From contig CACELY010000008.1 of NCBI GenBank assembly GCA_902560505.1, forward strand, positions 1 through 42,488: a DNA stretch of 42,488 nucleotides, read 5' to 3'. This stretch comes from an uncultured Alphaproteobacteria bacterium (lineage in GTDB: Bacteria > Pseudomonadota > Alphaproteobacteria > Rhodobacterales > Rhodobacteraceae). Shown in pieces: positions 19,102 to 27,758 of the stretch. The notes under the pieces are model-generated. The model saw only the letters and a program-made list of their open reading frames with translations. It did no database searches and had not been told where the DNA came from. Position 1 is the stretch's first letter, and each line of letters begins with the position of its first letter. The translations under genes were made by a program, and so were the position numbers.

Positions 19102-19815
19102 TTATCTGGGAATTTTGAACCAATGAGAATTTTTTCTAAAATCACCGTACCTTTGTGTCATCTCTTCTCTATGGTAACGTTTCTCTACCCAATCCAAAAA
19201 GTTAATCCCGTCTTTTTTGAAAGCATGCCTATATTCCATAAGCATAAAGTCTAAAATTCCTGCAGTCCAACCGCCAAGGTGTAAAAACTTAAAAGAAAGT
19301 TGCTTTTGAGCTATTTCCACAGGTGTATTTAGAACCAATAAGAAATAAAGAGCTGAGCCTAAACCGGCTCTATCAGAGCCTGACTTACAGTGCATCAAAA
19401 AGGGTTTTTTTATGGTTTTAAAAACTTCATTTATTTCAAAAATTTTTTCTTTTTCAGGCAATTTTGATGAGTATAATTTTATGTTGATCAGTTTAATCCC
19501 GATCTCATTACATATATGTTTCTCAATAAAAAATGCTCCTTGGTTAGACTCACCTCTAAAATTTATTATCGATTTAATCCCATTTTCTCTTCGCCATTTC
19601 AATATCCGCTTTTCAGAGGGCTGATTAGATCTGAACACTCCGGGCGCTATCTGAAAATTATTATGGTAAAAAATTCTGAGAAATTCATGGTCTATCCAGA
19701 AAGCATGCTTTTCAGCAGATTTCTTATTTGAGGAAGAGAAAGTTTTTTCTAAATCACTTCTCCAGTTTTCATCAAACTTTTCAAACTTTTGCTTTAAATC
19801 AAACAATATGTTCAT
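19102..19815 (-). CDS. Dual-specificity / tyrosine-type phosphatase family protein
   Basis: This 237-residue protein has a CX5R phosphatase loop, HCKSGSDRAG, with nucleophile Cys143 and Arg149, preceded by the APGVFRSNQPSEK and SIINFRGES segments seen in bacterial DSP-like phosphatases. The general-acid Asp loop is not obvious. No signal peptide or membrane segment is seen. It is the first gene of the operon phosphatase, ABC exporter, ygfZ. A similar phosphatase beside a lipid exporter occurs in other alphaproteobacteria, hinting at dephosphorylation of a lipid or polysaccharide precursor, but the substrate is unknown. The promoter should lie in the 113-base divergent gap towards 19929. Confidence 0.82.
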   Translation of the reverse strand: MNILFDLKQKFEKFDENWRSDLEKTFSSSNKKSAEKHAFWIDHEFLRIFYHNNFQIAPGVFRSNQPSEKRILKWRRENGIKSIINFRGESNQGAFFIEKHICNEIGIKLINIKLYSSKLPEKEKIFEINEVFKTIKKPFLMHCKSGSDRAGLGSALYFLLVLNTPVEIAQKQLSFKFLHLGGWTAGILDFMLMEYRHAFKKDGINFLDWVEKRYHREEMTQRYGDFRKNSHWFKIPR

Positions 19816-19928
19816 CCTTTTCCGCGATTAGTATTACAACACTTCCAAACCAGCAAGACTTTTTGATTGCAAATAGCTATAACTTTTGTTTATAGGTTAC
19901 ATTAACAACCCAGATTGGTGAAATTATT

Positions 19929-21140
19929 ATGAAAGTTTCTAACGGACGCATACACAGAGCTCTTCCCGGACCATCAATAATACCAGATAAGGTACTTCAA
20001 GCGATGCAAAGACCCGCTCCCAACATTTACGGAGGCGAGCTCGAAGAGATTACTATGAGCATATTATCGGATATTTCTAAATTAGCTGGCAGCAGAGGCA
20101 GAGTAGCGTTGTATATATCAAATGGTCATGGGGTGTGGGAAGCGGCCTTAACAAATCTCTTTAATGAAGATGACAAAATTCTAACTATTTCAAATGGTGT
20201 TTTTGGCAAGCACTGGGGTAATATTGCTTCAAAGCTTGGGATAGAGGTAGTTCATTTAGAATACGGAATGGACAGGGCTTTTGAATTCAATGACCTCGAA
20301 AAAGCTCTCTCCGAGGATAAAGATAAAAAGATCAAGGGCATTTTGGTTGTTCAAACAGACACTGCTTCTTCTATGCTTTTGAACATAGAAAAAATAAGTA
20401 AATTAAAAGAAAGTTTGAATCATCCGGCCTTGTTATTAGTAGACAGTATTGCATGTTTTGGATGTGATGATATGAAAATGGATGAATGGGGTGTTGACCT
20501 ACTATTGACAGCATCACAAAAAGGTCTAATGACTCCGCCCGGCTTGGGATACCTAGTGATAGGAGAGAGAGCTGAGATCCAAGCAAAAAAAGTTACAAAA
20601 AAATCAGCTTACTGGGATTGGGGTCCTAGACTCGATCCAACAAATTTTTATGAAATTTATTTTGGAACTGCACCAACACACTTACTATTTGCTCAGAAGG
20701 CAGCACTAGAGATTATGAATGAAGAAGGAAAAGATAATATAATAAAAAGACATGAGATACTTGCCGGTACATTCTGGAAAGCCGTTGATATCTGGAGTCA
20801 AGAAGGAGTGTTGAAATTTAATGTTCCTAATAAAGAAAATAGATCTCACGCTGTCACCACACTTGTTGCAAAAAACTATGATCTTCTCCCATTTAAAAAC
20901 TGGGTAGAGAAAAATACTGGGGTAGAATTGGGGATTGGATTAGGATTTGAGGGCCCAGAGTACTTTGATGGAAATTCTGCGTTCAGAATTGCACATATGG
21001 GTCACCTTAATCCTCACATGCTTCTTGGGGTTTTAGCTTCGTTAGAAATGGGTCTGATAGCAGCTAATATACCATTTAAAAAGGGTGGCCTAGATAATGC
21101 TATTGATTACTTAGCAAACTCTATAAATAGTGCAAGTTAA
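19929..21140 (+). CDS. Class V PLP aminotransferase (serine/alanine--glyoxylate type)
   Basis: The 403-residue protein has the fold-type I, class V layout. The N-terminal RALPGPSIIPDKVLQAM motif is typical of alanine/serine--glyoxylate aminotransferases. ISNGHGVWEAAL forms the phosphate-side loop, Asp172 in LLVDSIACFG should contact the pyridine nitrogen, and Lys198 in ASQKGLMTPPG should form the PLP Schiff base. Family members transfer amino groups from serine or alanine to glyoxylate; a purine-catabolic ureidoglycine--glyoxylate role is another option. It stands alone on the plus strand, with its stop interlocked by four bases with the convergent HisC-like gene. A serine-cycle partner gene is not present, so the precise substrate stays open. 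Confidence 0.85.
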   Translation: MKVSNGRIHRALPGPSIIPDKVLQAMQRPAPNIYGGELEEITMSILSDISKLAGSRGRVALYISNGHGVWEAALTNLFNEDDKILTISNGVFGKHWGNIASKLGIEVVHLEYGMDRAFEFNDLEKALSEDKDKKIKGILVVQTDTASSMLLNIEKISKLKESLNHPALLLVDSIACFGCDDMKMDEWGVDLLLTASQKGLMTPPGLGYLVIGERAEIQAKKVTKKSAYWDWGPRLDPTNFYEIYFGTAPTHLLFAQKAALEIMNEEGKDNIIKRHEILAGTFWKAVDIWSQEGVLKFNVPNKENRSHAVTTLVAKNYDLLPFKNWVEKNTGVELGIGLGFEGPEYFDGNSAFRIAHMGHLNPHMLLGVLASLEMGLIAANIPFKKGGLDNAIDYLANSINSAS

Positions 21141-22234
21141 AGATTCTTAATTATCCTATTCATTGCATCATCTAAGACTGTTAAATCGTTATTTGTGCCT
21201 GTGGTAATTCTTATAAAAGAATTGAGAGGCTTAACACTTGGCATGCGGACAAAAATCTTTTCTTGAATTAATTTGTTCATCAACTTAGCCGCAAAGTTAC
21301 CATCACCACCACTATTTATCGGCACAAAGTTTGTTCTTGAAACTAATGAGTTAAACCCAAATTTCTTAAAGATCGAGGCAATGTCTTTTTTTGATTTCTC
21401 AACTTTTTTCAAAACAACCTGTAAATACTCCTGATCTTCCAATGCTATTTTGGCAGCAATTTGACCAAGTCTATTCACTCCGAAGTGATTTCTTACTTTA
21501 TTAAATGCCGCAACCAATTTCTTGTTTCCAATTCCGTAGCCTATCCTTAACCCAGCCAAGCCATAGGCCTTAGAAAAAGTTCTAAATCTAATGACGTTTT
21601 CCCGTTCTATGTCAAGCGGAGCCAATTCATTTATATCTACGAAGTCTGAGTATGCTTCGTCCAGACAAAGTATTGTTTTGTCTGGTATATTATCTATGAA
21701 ATCCTGTATTCTTTCTTTGGAGTGAAAAGTTCCCATTGGATTATCTGGGTTAGATAAATATAAAATTTTCGCTTTGCTTTTCTTTGTCGCACTTAGCAAC
21801 GCATCAAGATCCTCATAATTATTATTGTAAGGAACAAGAGATATATTACCTCCAAAGCCGTCCACATGATATTTGAAAGTTGGGTAGGCGCCAAGGGAAG
21901 AAACAACCTTATCACCTGGTTCTATAAAAAGCCTCACTAGGTTTCCTAAAAGCCCATCAATACCCTCCCCCACGGTAAAGCTGTCTCTGGGCATCTTATA
22001 GAACTCTGATAATGTCTGTAGAAGATCAAAACTCTCAGGATCCCCATATTTCCAGACATTTTCACCTTGAGCCTTTATAGCATTTATAACCCTTTTAGAG
22101 GGACCGAAAACACTCTCATTAGCGCCCATCCTAGCATCGAAACTGAATTTATTTTCTCTCTCCTGACTTTCTGGTCCTACGAAAGGTACCGATACAGGTA
22201 AGTCATTTGCTATCTTAGTAAACTTAGGCTTCAA
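21137..22234 (-). CDS. Class I/II PLP aminotransferase, HisC-like
   Basis: A 365-residue fold-type I aminotransferase resembling histidinol-phosphate aminotransferase. Visible motifs: GANESVFGPS near the start, WKYGDPESFDL, SNPDNPMGT (161-169), Asp192 and Tyr195 in LDEAYSDF, the Schiff-base Lys222 in FSKAYGLAGLRIGYG, and a C-terminal Arg in SFIRITTGT for the substrate carboxylate or phosphate. It overlaps valS by four bases downstream of it, not in a his operon. It may therefore be the histidine-pathway enzyme encoded apart, or an aromatic or other amino-acid aminotransferase; many HisC-like proteins in alphaproteobacteria are promiscuous. Sequence alone does not decide between these. Confidence 0.82.
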   Translation of the reverse strand: MKPKFTKIANDLPVSVPFVGPESQERENKFSFDARMGANESVFGPSKRVINAIKAQGENVWKYGDPESFDLLQTLSEFYKMPRDSFTVGEGIDGLLGNLVRLFIEPGDKVVSSLGAYPTFKYHVDGFGGNISLVPYNNNYEDLDALLSATKKSKAKILYLSNPDNPMGTFHSKERIQDFIDNIPDKTILCLDEAYSDFVDINELAPLDIERENVIRFRTFSKAYGLAGLRIGYGIGNKKLVAAFNKVRNHFGVNRLGQIAAKIALEDQEYLQVVLKKVEKSKKDIASIFKKFGFNSLVSRTNFVPINSGGDGNFAAKLMNKLIQEKIFVRMPSVKPLNSFIRITTGTNNDLTVLDDAMNRIIKNL

Positions 22235-24969
22235 TTGTTAATTTTCTCCAATCCCTTTAACAAGGATTTTTGTTTATTTAATTTCGACTTGAGATCTTCA
22301 TGATCAGACTCAAATTTTTCTATAACGGTTTTTGGAGCTTTATCTCTAAAGTTTTTGTTGTTTAGTTTTTCAGACAATTTTATATTTTCAATCTCTAACT
22401 TTTTTAACGTTGCATTTACTCTCTCTTTTTCAAGCTCTAAATTGAAATCTGATTGAACAGACACAAAGGCCTCTACACTACCTCCTGAAATTGCCAAAGC
22501 ATTCTCTGGTTTTCTTTGAACTTGCTTGATTTCTAATAGCCTGGCTAACTTACAAATAATTTTTTCATTCTCCTTGATATAACTATACTGCTTGGCTTCC
22601 AGATCAACCACGAATAAATCTGTTTTTCCACCTGAAAGTAAATTAAAATCCGACTTGGTAGATCTTATATCCTCAATAAAAGATATAACATTTTCTATTT
22701 TATTAACCTGATTTTTGTCTATCGAATTAACACTTATTGTAAGCCAATTACTGTTAGATAAGAGACCTCTATCCTTTCTAAAATGCTCCCAAAGCTCCTC
22801 AGTCACAAAGGGCATTATAGGATGAAGCATCTTTAAGCACGCTACAAAAGCCCAGGACAATGTTTTTCGTGTTTCTTGAACAGTTTTTTCATCTTCATTA
22901 TTTAAAAGAGATTTGGAGAACTCAATATACCAATCACAGAAAACACCCCAAGTGTGATTGTAAAGGTTATTAGCGATATCGTTAAACCGAAATCTTTCAT
23001 AGCTTTGATTAACTGAGCTCAAAATGTCTTGAGTTTTACCTATTATCCATTTATTTGGTGGTGCCTCAACACTTAAAATATCAAACTTATCATCAAAATG
23101 ACACCTATTCATTTCCAAGTATTTTGCTGCGTTCCAAATCTTGGTTACAAAATTTCTATATCCCTCAATTCTTGATTCAGATAATTTTAAATCTCGTCCG
23201 GTAACTGCCATAGCTGTTAGGGTAAACCTGAGGGGATCAGCCCCATATTTATCAATTAGGTCTAGTGGATCAAGCACATTGCCAAGAGACTTAGACATTT
23301 TTTTTCCATGCTCGTCTCTTACCAAAGCATGAACATAGACTTTTTTGAAAGGAATTTGTCTTACGGTTGCAAGTTGCATCATTATCATTCTTGCGACCCA
23401 GAAAAAAATAATATCGAAACCTGTTACCAAAACACTGGTAGGGTAGTATCTTTCCATAAAGCCTTTTTCATCGGGCCATCCAAGCGTTCCGATCGGCCAG
23501 ATGCCTGAAGAAAACCAAGTATCTAGCACATCTGGATCTTGACATATATTGCTGTGTCCAGCCAATTTTTTGGCTTCTTCAAAACTTTCTGCGCAATATT
23601 CATTTCCTTTATCATCATACCAAACCGGTATCTGGTGTCCCCACCATAACTGTCTTGAAATACACCAAGGCTCAATATTTTCCAGCCAGTTGAAATAAAC
23701 TTTTTTATCTCGTTCTGGGATAATTTCTATTTCATTCTTCCTAACAACATCAATAGCTTCTTTAACAATTTTTTTTGAGTCAACAAACCACTGGGTGGTT
23801 AAAAAAGGTTCAACTACTACTTTTGATCTATCACCATGTGGGACAAAGTGCACGTCTTCCTTCTCAGCTTTAAAAGAACCTTCTTTTTTTAATAATTGTA
23901 AGATTTTCTTTCTTGCCTCAAATCTTTCAAGTCCATTTAATTGGTAAATATCTACAGACGGCTTAATTTCATTTGCAAAATCTTCATTATTTGTGATTTG
24001 AATATTCGCACCTGTATCAAAAACATTAATCATTCTTAGACCATGCCTTATACCAACCTCCCAATCATTAAAGTCATGGGCAGGAGTGATCTTCACTGCA
24101 CCCGTGCCTTTGTTAGGATCCGCATAATCATCTGCTATCACTGGGATCCTTCTTCCAACTAATGGTAATATTACTGATTTCCCAATCAAATCCCTGTATC
24201 GCTCATCACTAGGGTTAACAATCACAGCAGTATCTCCAAGAAGTGTCTCTGGTCTCGTGGTTGCAATAACTACATGATCCATAGGTATCCTTTTTAAAAC
24301 CACTCCATTCTCATCGGTTTCTACTCCAAAATTGAATGTTCCTTCCTCTAAAAAATATTTTAATTCCCAGATTTTTCCTCGAACCTCTATTTGCTCAACT
24401 TCTAGATCCGAAATGGCACTTTGAAATTTCGGGTCCCAATTTACTAATTTTTTACCCTTATAAATCAAGCCTCTGTTGTAAAAATCTACAAAAACTTTTA
24501 TGACAGCTTTATGGAACTCAGGATCCATGGTAAATCTATTTCGGCTCCAATCGCAGGATGCTCCTAACCTCTTCAACTGATCAATTATCGTATTTCCAGA
24601 TTTTTCCTTCCAATTCCAAACCTCTTCAAGAAATTTTTCACGACCCATTTGCTGTCGGCTTTTATTCTTTTTCTCTAACTCTCTTTCAACTACCATTTGA
24701 GTTGCAATTCCAGCATGGTCCTGACCCGGTTGCCATAAAACATCGAAGCCATTCATTCTATGATACCTCACCAAAACATCCTGGATTGTATTATTAAAGG
24801 CATGGCCAATGTGTAAGCTTCCTGTAACATTTGGTGGAGGGATCATTATAGAAAATGGTGGTTTGCCTTTTTCGCTATCTTTGCCTGACCTAAAAGCATC
24901 TGATTCTACCCAACGATCATTTATTTTTTTTTCAGTCTCTTCAGGGTTGAATTTATTTGGAAGGTTCAT
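22231..24969 (-). CDS. valS: Valyl-tRNA synthetase
   Basis: The 912-residue class I synthetase charges tRNA-Val and edits threonine-like misacylation. The PPPNVTGSLHIGH motif (HIGH at 53-56) and KMSKS (557-561) form the adenylation site. The editing CP1 domain lies between about 190 and 400 (ATTRPETLLGDTAVIVNP, GTGAVKITPAHDFNDW), and ISRQLWWGHQIPVW follows. After the helical anticodon-binding domain, a C-terminal coiled coil of about 60 residues (ELEKERVNATLKKLE onward) is the ValRS tRNA-binding arm. It is longer than no essential region: all expected parts are present. Its neighbours upstream on the same strand are the PopZ-like gene, tolC and pcm, a conserved alphaproteobacterial block; the HisC-like gene overlaps its 3' end. 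Confidence 0.97.
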   Translation of the reverse strand: MNLPNKFNPEETEKKINDRWVESDAFRSGKDSEKGKPPFSIMIPPPNVTGSLHIGHAFNNTIQDVLVRYHRMNGFDVLWQPGQDHAGIATQMVVERELEKKNKSRQQMGREKFLEEVWNWKEKSGNTIIDQLKRLGASCDWSRNRFTMDPEFHKAVIKVFVDFYNRGLIYKGKKLVNWDPKFQSAISDLEVEQIEVRGKIWELKYFLEEGTFNFGVETDENGVVLKRIPMDHVVIATTRPETLLGDTAVIVNPSDERYRDLIGKSVILPLVGRRIPVIADDYADPNKGTGAVKITPAHDFNDWEVGIRHGLRMINVFDTGANIQITNNEDFANEIKPSVDIYQLNGLERFEARKKILQLLKKEGSFKAEKEDVHFVPHGDRSKVVVEPFLTTQWFVDSKKIVKEAIDVVRKNEIEIIPERDKKVYFNWLENIEPWCISRQLWWGHQIPVWYDDKGNEYCAESFEEAKKLAGHSNICQDPDVLDTWFSSGIWPIGTLGWPDEKGFMERYYPTSVLVTGFDIIFFWVARMIMMQLATVRQIPFKKVYVHALVRDEHGKKMSKSLGNVLDPLDLIDKYGADPLRFTLTAMAVTGRDLKLSESRIEGYRNFVTKIWNAAKYLEMNRCHFDDKFDILSVEAPPNKWIIGKTQDILSSVNQSYERFRFNDIANNLYNHTWGVFCDWYIEFSKSLLNNEDEKTVQETRKTLSWAFVACLKMLHPIMPFVTEELWEHFRKDRGLLSNSNWLTISVNSIDKNQVNKIENVISFIEDIRSTKSDFNLLSGGKTDLFVVDLEAKQYSYIKENEKIICKLARLLEIKQVQRKPENALAISGGSVEAFVSVQSDFNLELEKERVNATLKKLEIENIKLSEKLNNKNFRDKAPKTVIEKFESDHEDLKSKLNKQKSLLKGLEKINN

Positions 24970-25117
24970 CTTAAGTTGTATCCTACTGAGTAGTGCACTC
25001 GGCTAAACGCTAACTTGACTTTGGAATTAGAAGCCTTTTTCAAACGGTTCGTTAACAGCACATGTTGATCAATCAAAATCTTCAATGACATTATAGGTAA
25101 AACTTCTTTCTACTGAG

Positions 25118-25582
25118 CTATGAAGCATTGACTTTATTTTTTTTAAGCTCATTTATTATTTCTGTCTTAGTATGTTTACTGCTTAAACGTAGATTATTTT
25201 TTTTCGATAATGAAAGAAGATCAGCCTTTGTTAACAAGCTTAATCCAGTATTACTCTTTATTCCTACATTTGTTTTTCTTTTTTCCGATTTTACACTATC
25301 CAATTTATTATTTGACTGAAAATTCTCAAGTTCACTTCTTACAATTTTTCTTATTAAACTCTGCAGTTTCTTATCATTTTGATCAATAGATTGATGGGAG
25401 TCTCTTTTTTTACCTCCGCTTACCAAATTTTCCTTTTTAAGATTAATAGTCTTATATTCACTCACCTTGAATAATGTTTCTTTCTCCCCTGAAACGACAG
25501 TTTTAATATCACCAAGAATTTCTTTAAGATCGACTTTGCCATTTTCTTTTTTCTCTTTTTTTGCAATCTTTTTTTTAGCCAT
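25118..25582 (-). CDS. Small Lys-rich protein at the popZ position, with PopZ-like helix and C-terminal SAP/HeH-like motif
   Basis: The 154-residue protein is not a clear member of any family by eye. It lies between tolC and valS, where many alphaproteobacteria encode the polar organiser PopZ (DUF2497). Residues 17-33 (VDLKEILGDIKTVVSGE) resemble the PopZ N-terminal client-binding helix, whose usual form is MEEILASIRxII. Residues 72-90 (KLQSLIRKIVRSELENF) recall the end of the PopZ C-terminal oligomerisation region (LVREEIERI). A different segment follows: residues 117-150 (LTKADLLSLSKKNN then TKTEIINELKK) look like a SAP/HeH or Rho-N type helix-extension-helix, often nucleic-acid binding. 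The N-terminus is strongly basic. PopZ's proline/acidic spacer is absent. The homology is an inference. Confidence 0.65.
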   Translation of the reverse strand: MAKKKIAKKEKKENGKVDLKEILGDIKTVVSGEKETLFKVSEYKTINLKKENLVSGGKKRDSHQSIDQNDKKLQSLIRKIVRSELENFQSNNKLDSVKSEKRKTNVGIKSNTGLSLLTKADLLSLSKKNNLRLSSKHTKTEIINELKKNKVNAS

Positions 25583-25609
25583 TAAACGTTCCTCATAGCA
25601 ATCAATCTA

Positions 25610-26869
25610 TTATCGCAGTTGTAGCTTAGTTCTCAGAGTACCTATCTCGGCTAGCAAGTCAAATTTTGCAATTAATATATCTGTAGTGCTAGTAACCAAT
25701 TCAACTTCAGAATTCAGGAAATTCTGATATGCTTGATCAGTATCTAGCGATGTCTTTCCTCCAAGCCTCCACTCTTCAAATACGCTTTCATACAACTCAT
25801 TCAAAGCGTTGGTCTCTTCTTGCTTAGCAGTAACTGAGGACTTTAAAGCCATTAAATCCAACCATTTTGTTGTAATATCTCTTTGCAACGTTTTTTTTCT
25901 TACCGCAATATCGATCGCTTTTGCTGCCAGTTTATTTGAGGCAATTTTAACTCGGGCTTTTTTTTGACCACCACTATAAAGAGTAAGACTGGACGTTAAG
26001 GAGATCCGCCCTGAACTAATATTATTTCCTAAGGTCTGGCTATCACCATAAGATAAGCTTCCAGAGATGCTTAAATTTGGTAACTGGGATTTTTCAGTGG
26101 AACTTAAGTCGGCTCTAAGCGCTCGCTCTTCAAGGGTTAAAATTTTCAAAGCAATGTCATTCTCTATTCCATTTTTAACACTGATCTCTAATGTAGAAGG
26201 TTCTTTTATTTTAATCTTTGGAAGCATAGGTTTATCAGAAACTTTGCCCACCAAAGTTTTGTAACTTTCTCTTAGCTTCTTTACGTTTGCTTGCCCCACT
26301 TTTAATTGTGCCTCAGCACTCGAAATTGAAGCTTTAGATCTCAGGAGGTCTGACCTGGTTGCCTCTCCTAAATCAAACCTATTCTTTACTGCCAAGAACT
26401 GCTGCTTCCTTATCTCAAGGCTACTTTCATAAAGATCAACAATTTTTATCGCCTTAAATAGTTCTAAGTGTACTTTGACTACGCTCAGTATCAGCTCATC
26501 TTCAAGCTTCTTAAACGAAAGTATTGAAGCTTCATTCAAATGAAAAGATGATCTCTTTTTTGCTTCGAGTGATCCAGAGTCAAATAATGTATATGAGGAA
26601 TTCAACGAAATGCTGTAGCTATCTGTATCCTGGTTTGTATAAAAATTTGATGAGCGAGCCCCTGTGCCGCTTAAAGAAAGGCTCGGTAACATTATTCCTT
26701 TTTGAATTAAGAAATTCTGATAGCTATTATCAAGCAATACTTTTTGGCTCTTTAAGCTCTCGTTATTATCCAATGCCATTTGTGCAGACTCTTTTATGGA
26801 CTGTGTGAATGCTTCTTTGCAGAAAAGAAAGATTAACGAAGTTAAAATTATAAAAGTTTTAATATTCAT
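25610..26869 (-). CDS. tolC: TolC-family outer-membrane efflux protein
   Basis: The 419-residue protein begins with a Sec signal peptide (MNIKTFIILTSLIFLFCKEAFTQ; cleavage probably after residue 23). It shows the internal duplication of TolC: two copies of a long-helix plus beta-strand unit, with ESAQMALDNNESLKSQK at the start of the first and ENDIALKILTLEERALRADLSS opening the second. The GEATRSDLLRSKASISSAEAQL and GGKTSLDTDQAYQNFLNSEVEL segments are the equatorial repeats. It forms a trimeric outer-membrane and periplasmic duct for type I secretion or RND/ABC efflux. It lies between the pcm-like gene (16-base gap) and the PopZ-like gene, the standard alphaproteobacterial order. No inner-membrane partner is adjacent. 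Confidence 0.92.
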   Translation of the reverse strand: MNIKTFIILTSLIFLFCKEAFTQSIKESAQMALDNNESLKSQKVLLDNSYQNFLIQKGIMLPSLSLSGTGARSSNFYTNQDTDSYSISLNSSYTLFDSGSLEAKKRSSFHLNEASILSFKKLEDELILSVVKVHLELFKAIKIVDLYESSLEIRKQQFLAVKNRFDLGEATRSDLLRSKASISSAEAQLKVGQANVKKLRESYKTLVGKVSDKPMLPKIKIKEPSTLEISVKNGIENDIALKILTLEERALRADLSSTEKSQLPNLSISGSLSYGDSQTLGNNISSGRISLTSSLTLYSGGQKKARVKIASNKLAAKAIDIAVRKKTLQRDITTKWLDLMALKSSVTAKQEETNALNELYESVFEEWRLGGKTSLDTDQAYQNFLNSEVELVTSTTDILIAKFDLLAEIGTLRTKLQLR

Positions 26870-26885
26870 TCAGTTTTGTACCTGC

Positions 26886-27536
26886 TCACAAGGTAAATTC
26901 CTTTTCTATTTTAAAATCATTCAACAAAGTACAATTTGCTTCAAAAAGATTTCTCCACTGTACTCCAGATTTTGTTTTTATGCCTAATCTGCATTGACCT
27001 AAAATTTTTTCTTTAAAAACTGCTATAATTCTACCCTCGTGTTTAAGCTGATTTATGATTTCCTTGTTTATATATTCAACAGCGCCCTCAATTAAAATTG
27101 CATCATAGGGACCCTCTTCCTCTGCGCCTTCGTTAATATTGCCCTCTCGAACCAAAATATTATCATACCCATTTTCAATTAATCTAGCTTGAGCTTCTTG
27201 TGCAATGTCTTGTGTTTCAACGGCAACTACAAAATTTGCCAAAGATGACATCAGGGCACAACTGTAGCCGTATCCAGCGGCCAGACTTAAAACATTATCT
27301 GCGGGGTTTAGGTCTAAAGATTGGAGCATTTTGGCCAGCAACCAGGGACTCATTGATGTCCTATCATTTTGTATAAGCAACTGAGTTTCACTGTAAGACA
27401 AACTGGCTAGGTTACTCGGTAAGAACTTATCTCGTTGAACATCTCCCAAAGCTGACAAAAGCTTTGGATCGGTCACATTAGCTGGCCGAATTAAGTTATC
27501 CACCATATTCTTTCGTGCTTTTTTATAGTCAAACAT
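26886..27536 (-). CDS. pcm: Protein-L-isoaspartate O-methyltransferase family protein
   Basis: A 216-residue SAM-dependent methyltransferase fold of the PIMT family. MVDNLIRPANVTDPKLLSALGDVQRDKFLP is the family N-terminus, SMSPWLLAKML matches the SxP substrate motif, and NVLSLAAGYGYSCALMSSL occupies the SAM motif I position followed by VVAVE. The SAM loop (SLAAGYGYS in place of the usual EIGTGSGY) is degenerate, as in the alphaproteobacterial subgroup beside tolC, so repair of isoaspartyl residues may not be its real activity. It is the first gene of the pcm, tolC, PopZ-like, valS run. A promoter should lie in the 110 bases between 27541 and the tRNA-Cys. Confidence 0.85.
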   Translation of the reverse strand: MFDYKKARKNMVDNLIRPANVTDPKLLSALGDVQRDKFLPSNLASLSYSETQLLIQNDRTSMSPWLLAKMLQSLDLNPADNVLSLAAGYGYSCALMSSLANFVVAVETQDIAQEAQARLIENGYDNILVREGNINEGAEEEGPYDAILIEGAVEYINKEIINQLKHEGRIIAVFKEKILGQCRLGIKTKSGVQWRNLFEANCTLLNDFKIEKEFTL

Positions 27537-27650
27537 CTGATGAACTCAACCAATAATTTAAGAAGATAAAGTAACAGAGAAAGATTTACATAATATTATA
27601 TGTTCTTGCAATGAATTAAATTATTTAATATTGGTATTTTCTAATAAATA

Positions 27651-27724
27651 GGCGACGTGGCGGAGTGGTTACGCAGCGGACTGCAAATCCGTGGACACCG
27701 GTTCGAATCCGGTCGTCGCCTCCA
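27651..27724 (+). tRNA. tRNA-Cys (GCA)
   Basis: Acceptor GGCGACG pairs with CGTCGCC, the anticodon loop CTGCAAA carries GCA, and the T arm is ACCGG/CCGGT around TTCGAAT. The discriminator is T73, as required for cysteine, and CCA is encoded (27722-27724). mrp starts 34 bases later on the same strand. Confidence 0.97.
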
Positions 27725-27758
27725 TTTATAATTACTACAGAAAGCATAGCTGATTATA

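Noticed and set aside
25583-25609. A missed small gene or terminator between the PopZ-like gene and tolC
   Set aside because: Only 27 bases, no hairpin; ordinary operon spacing.
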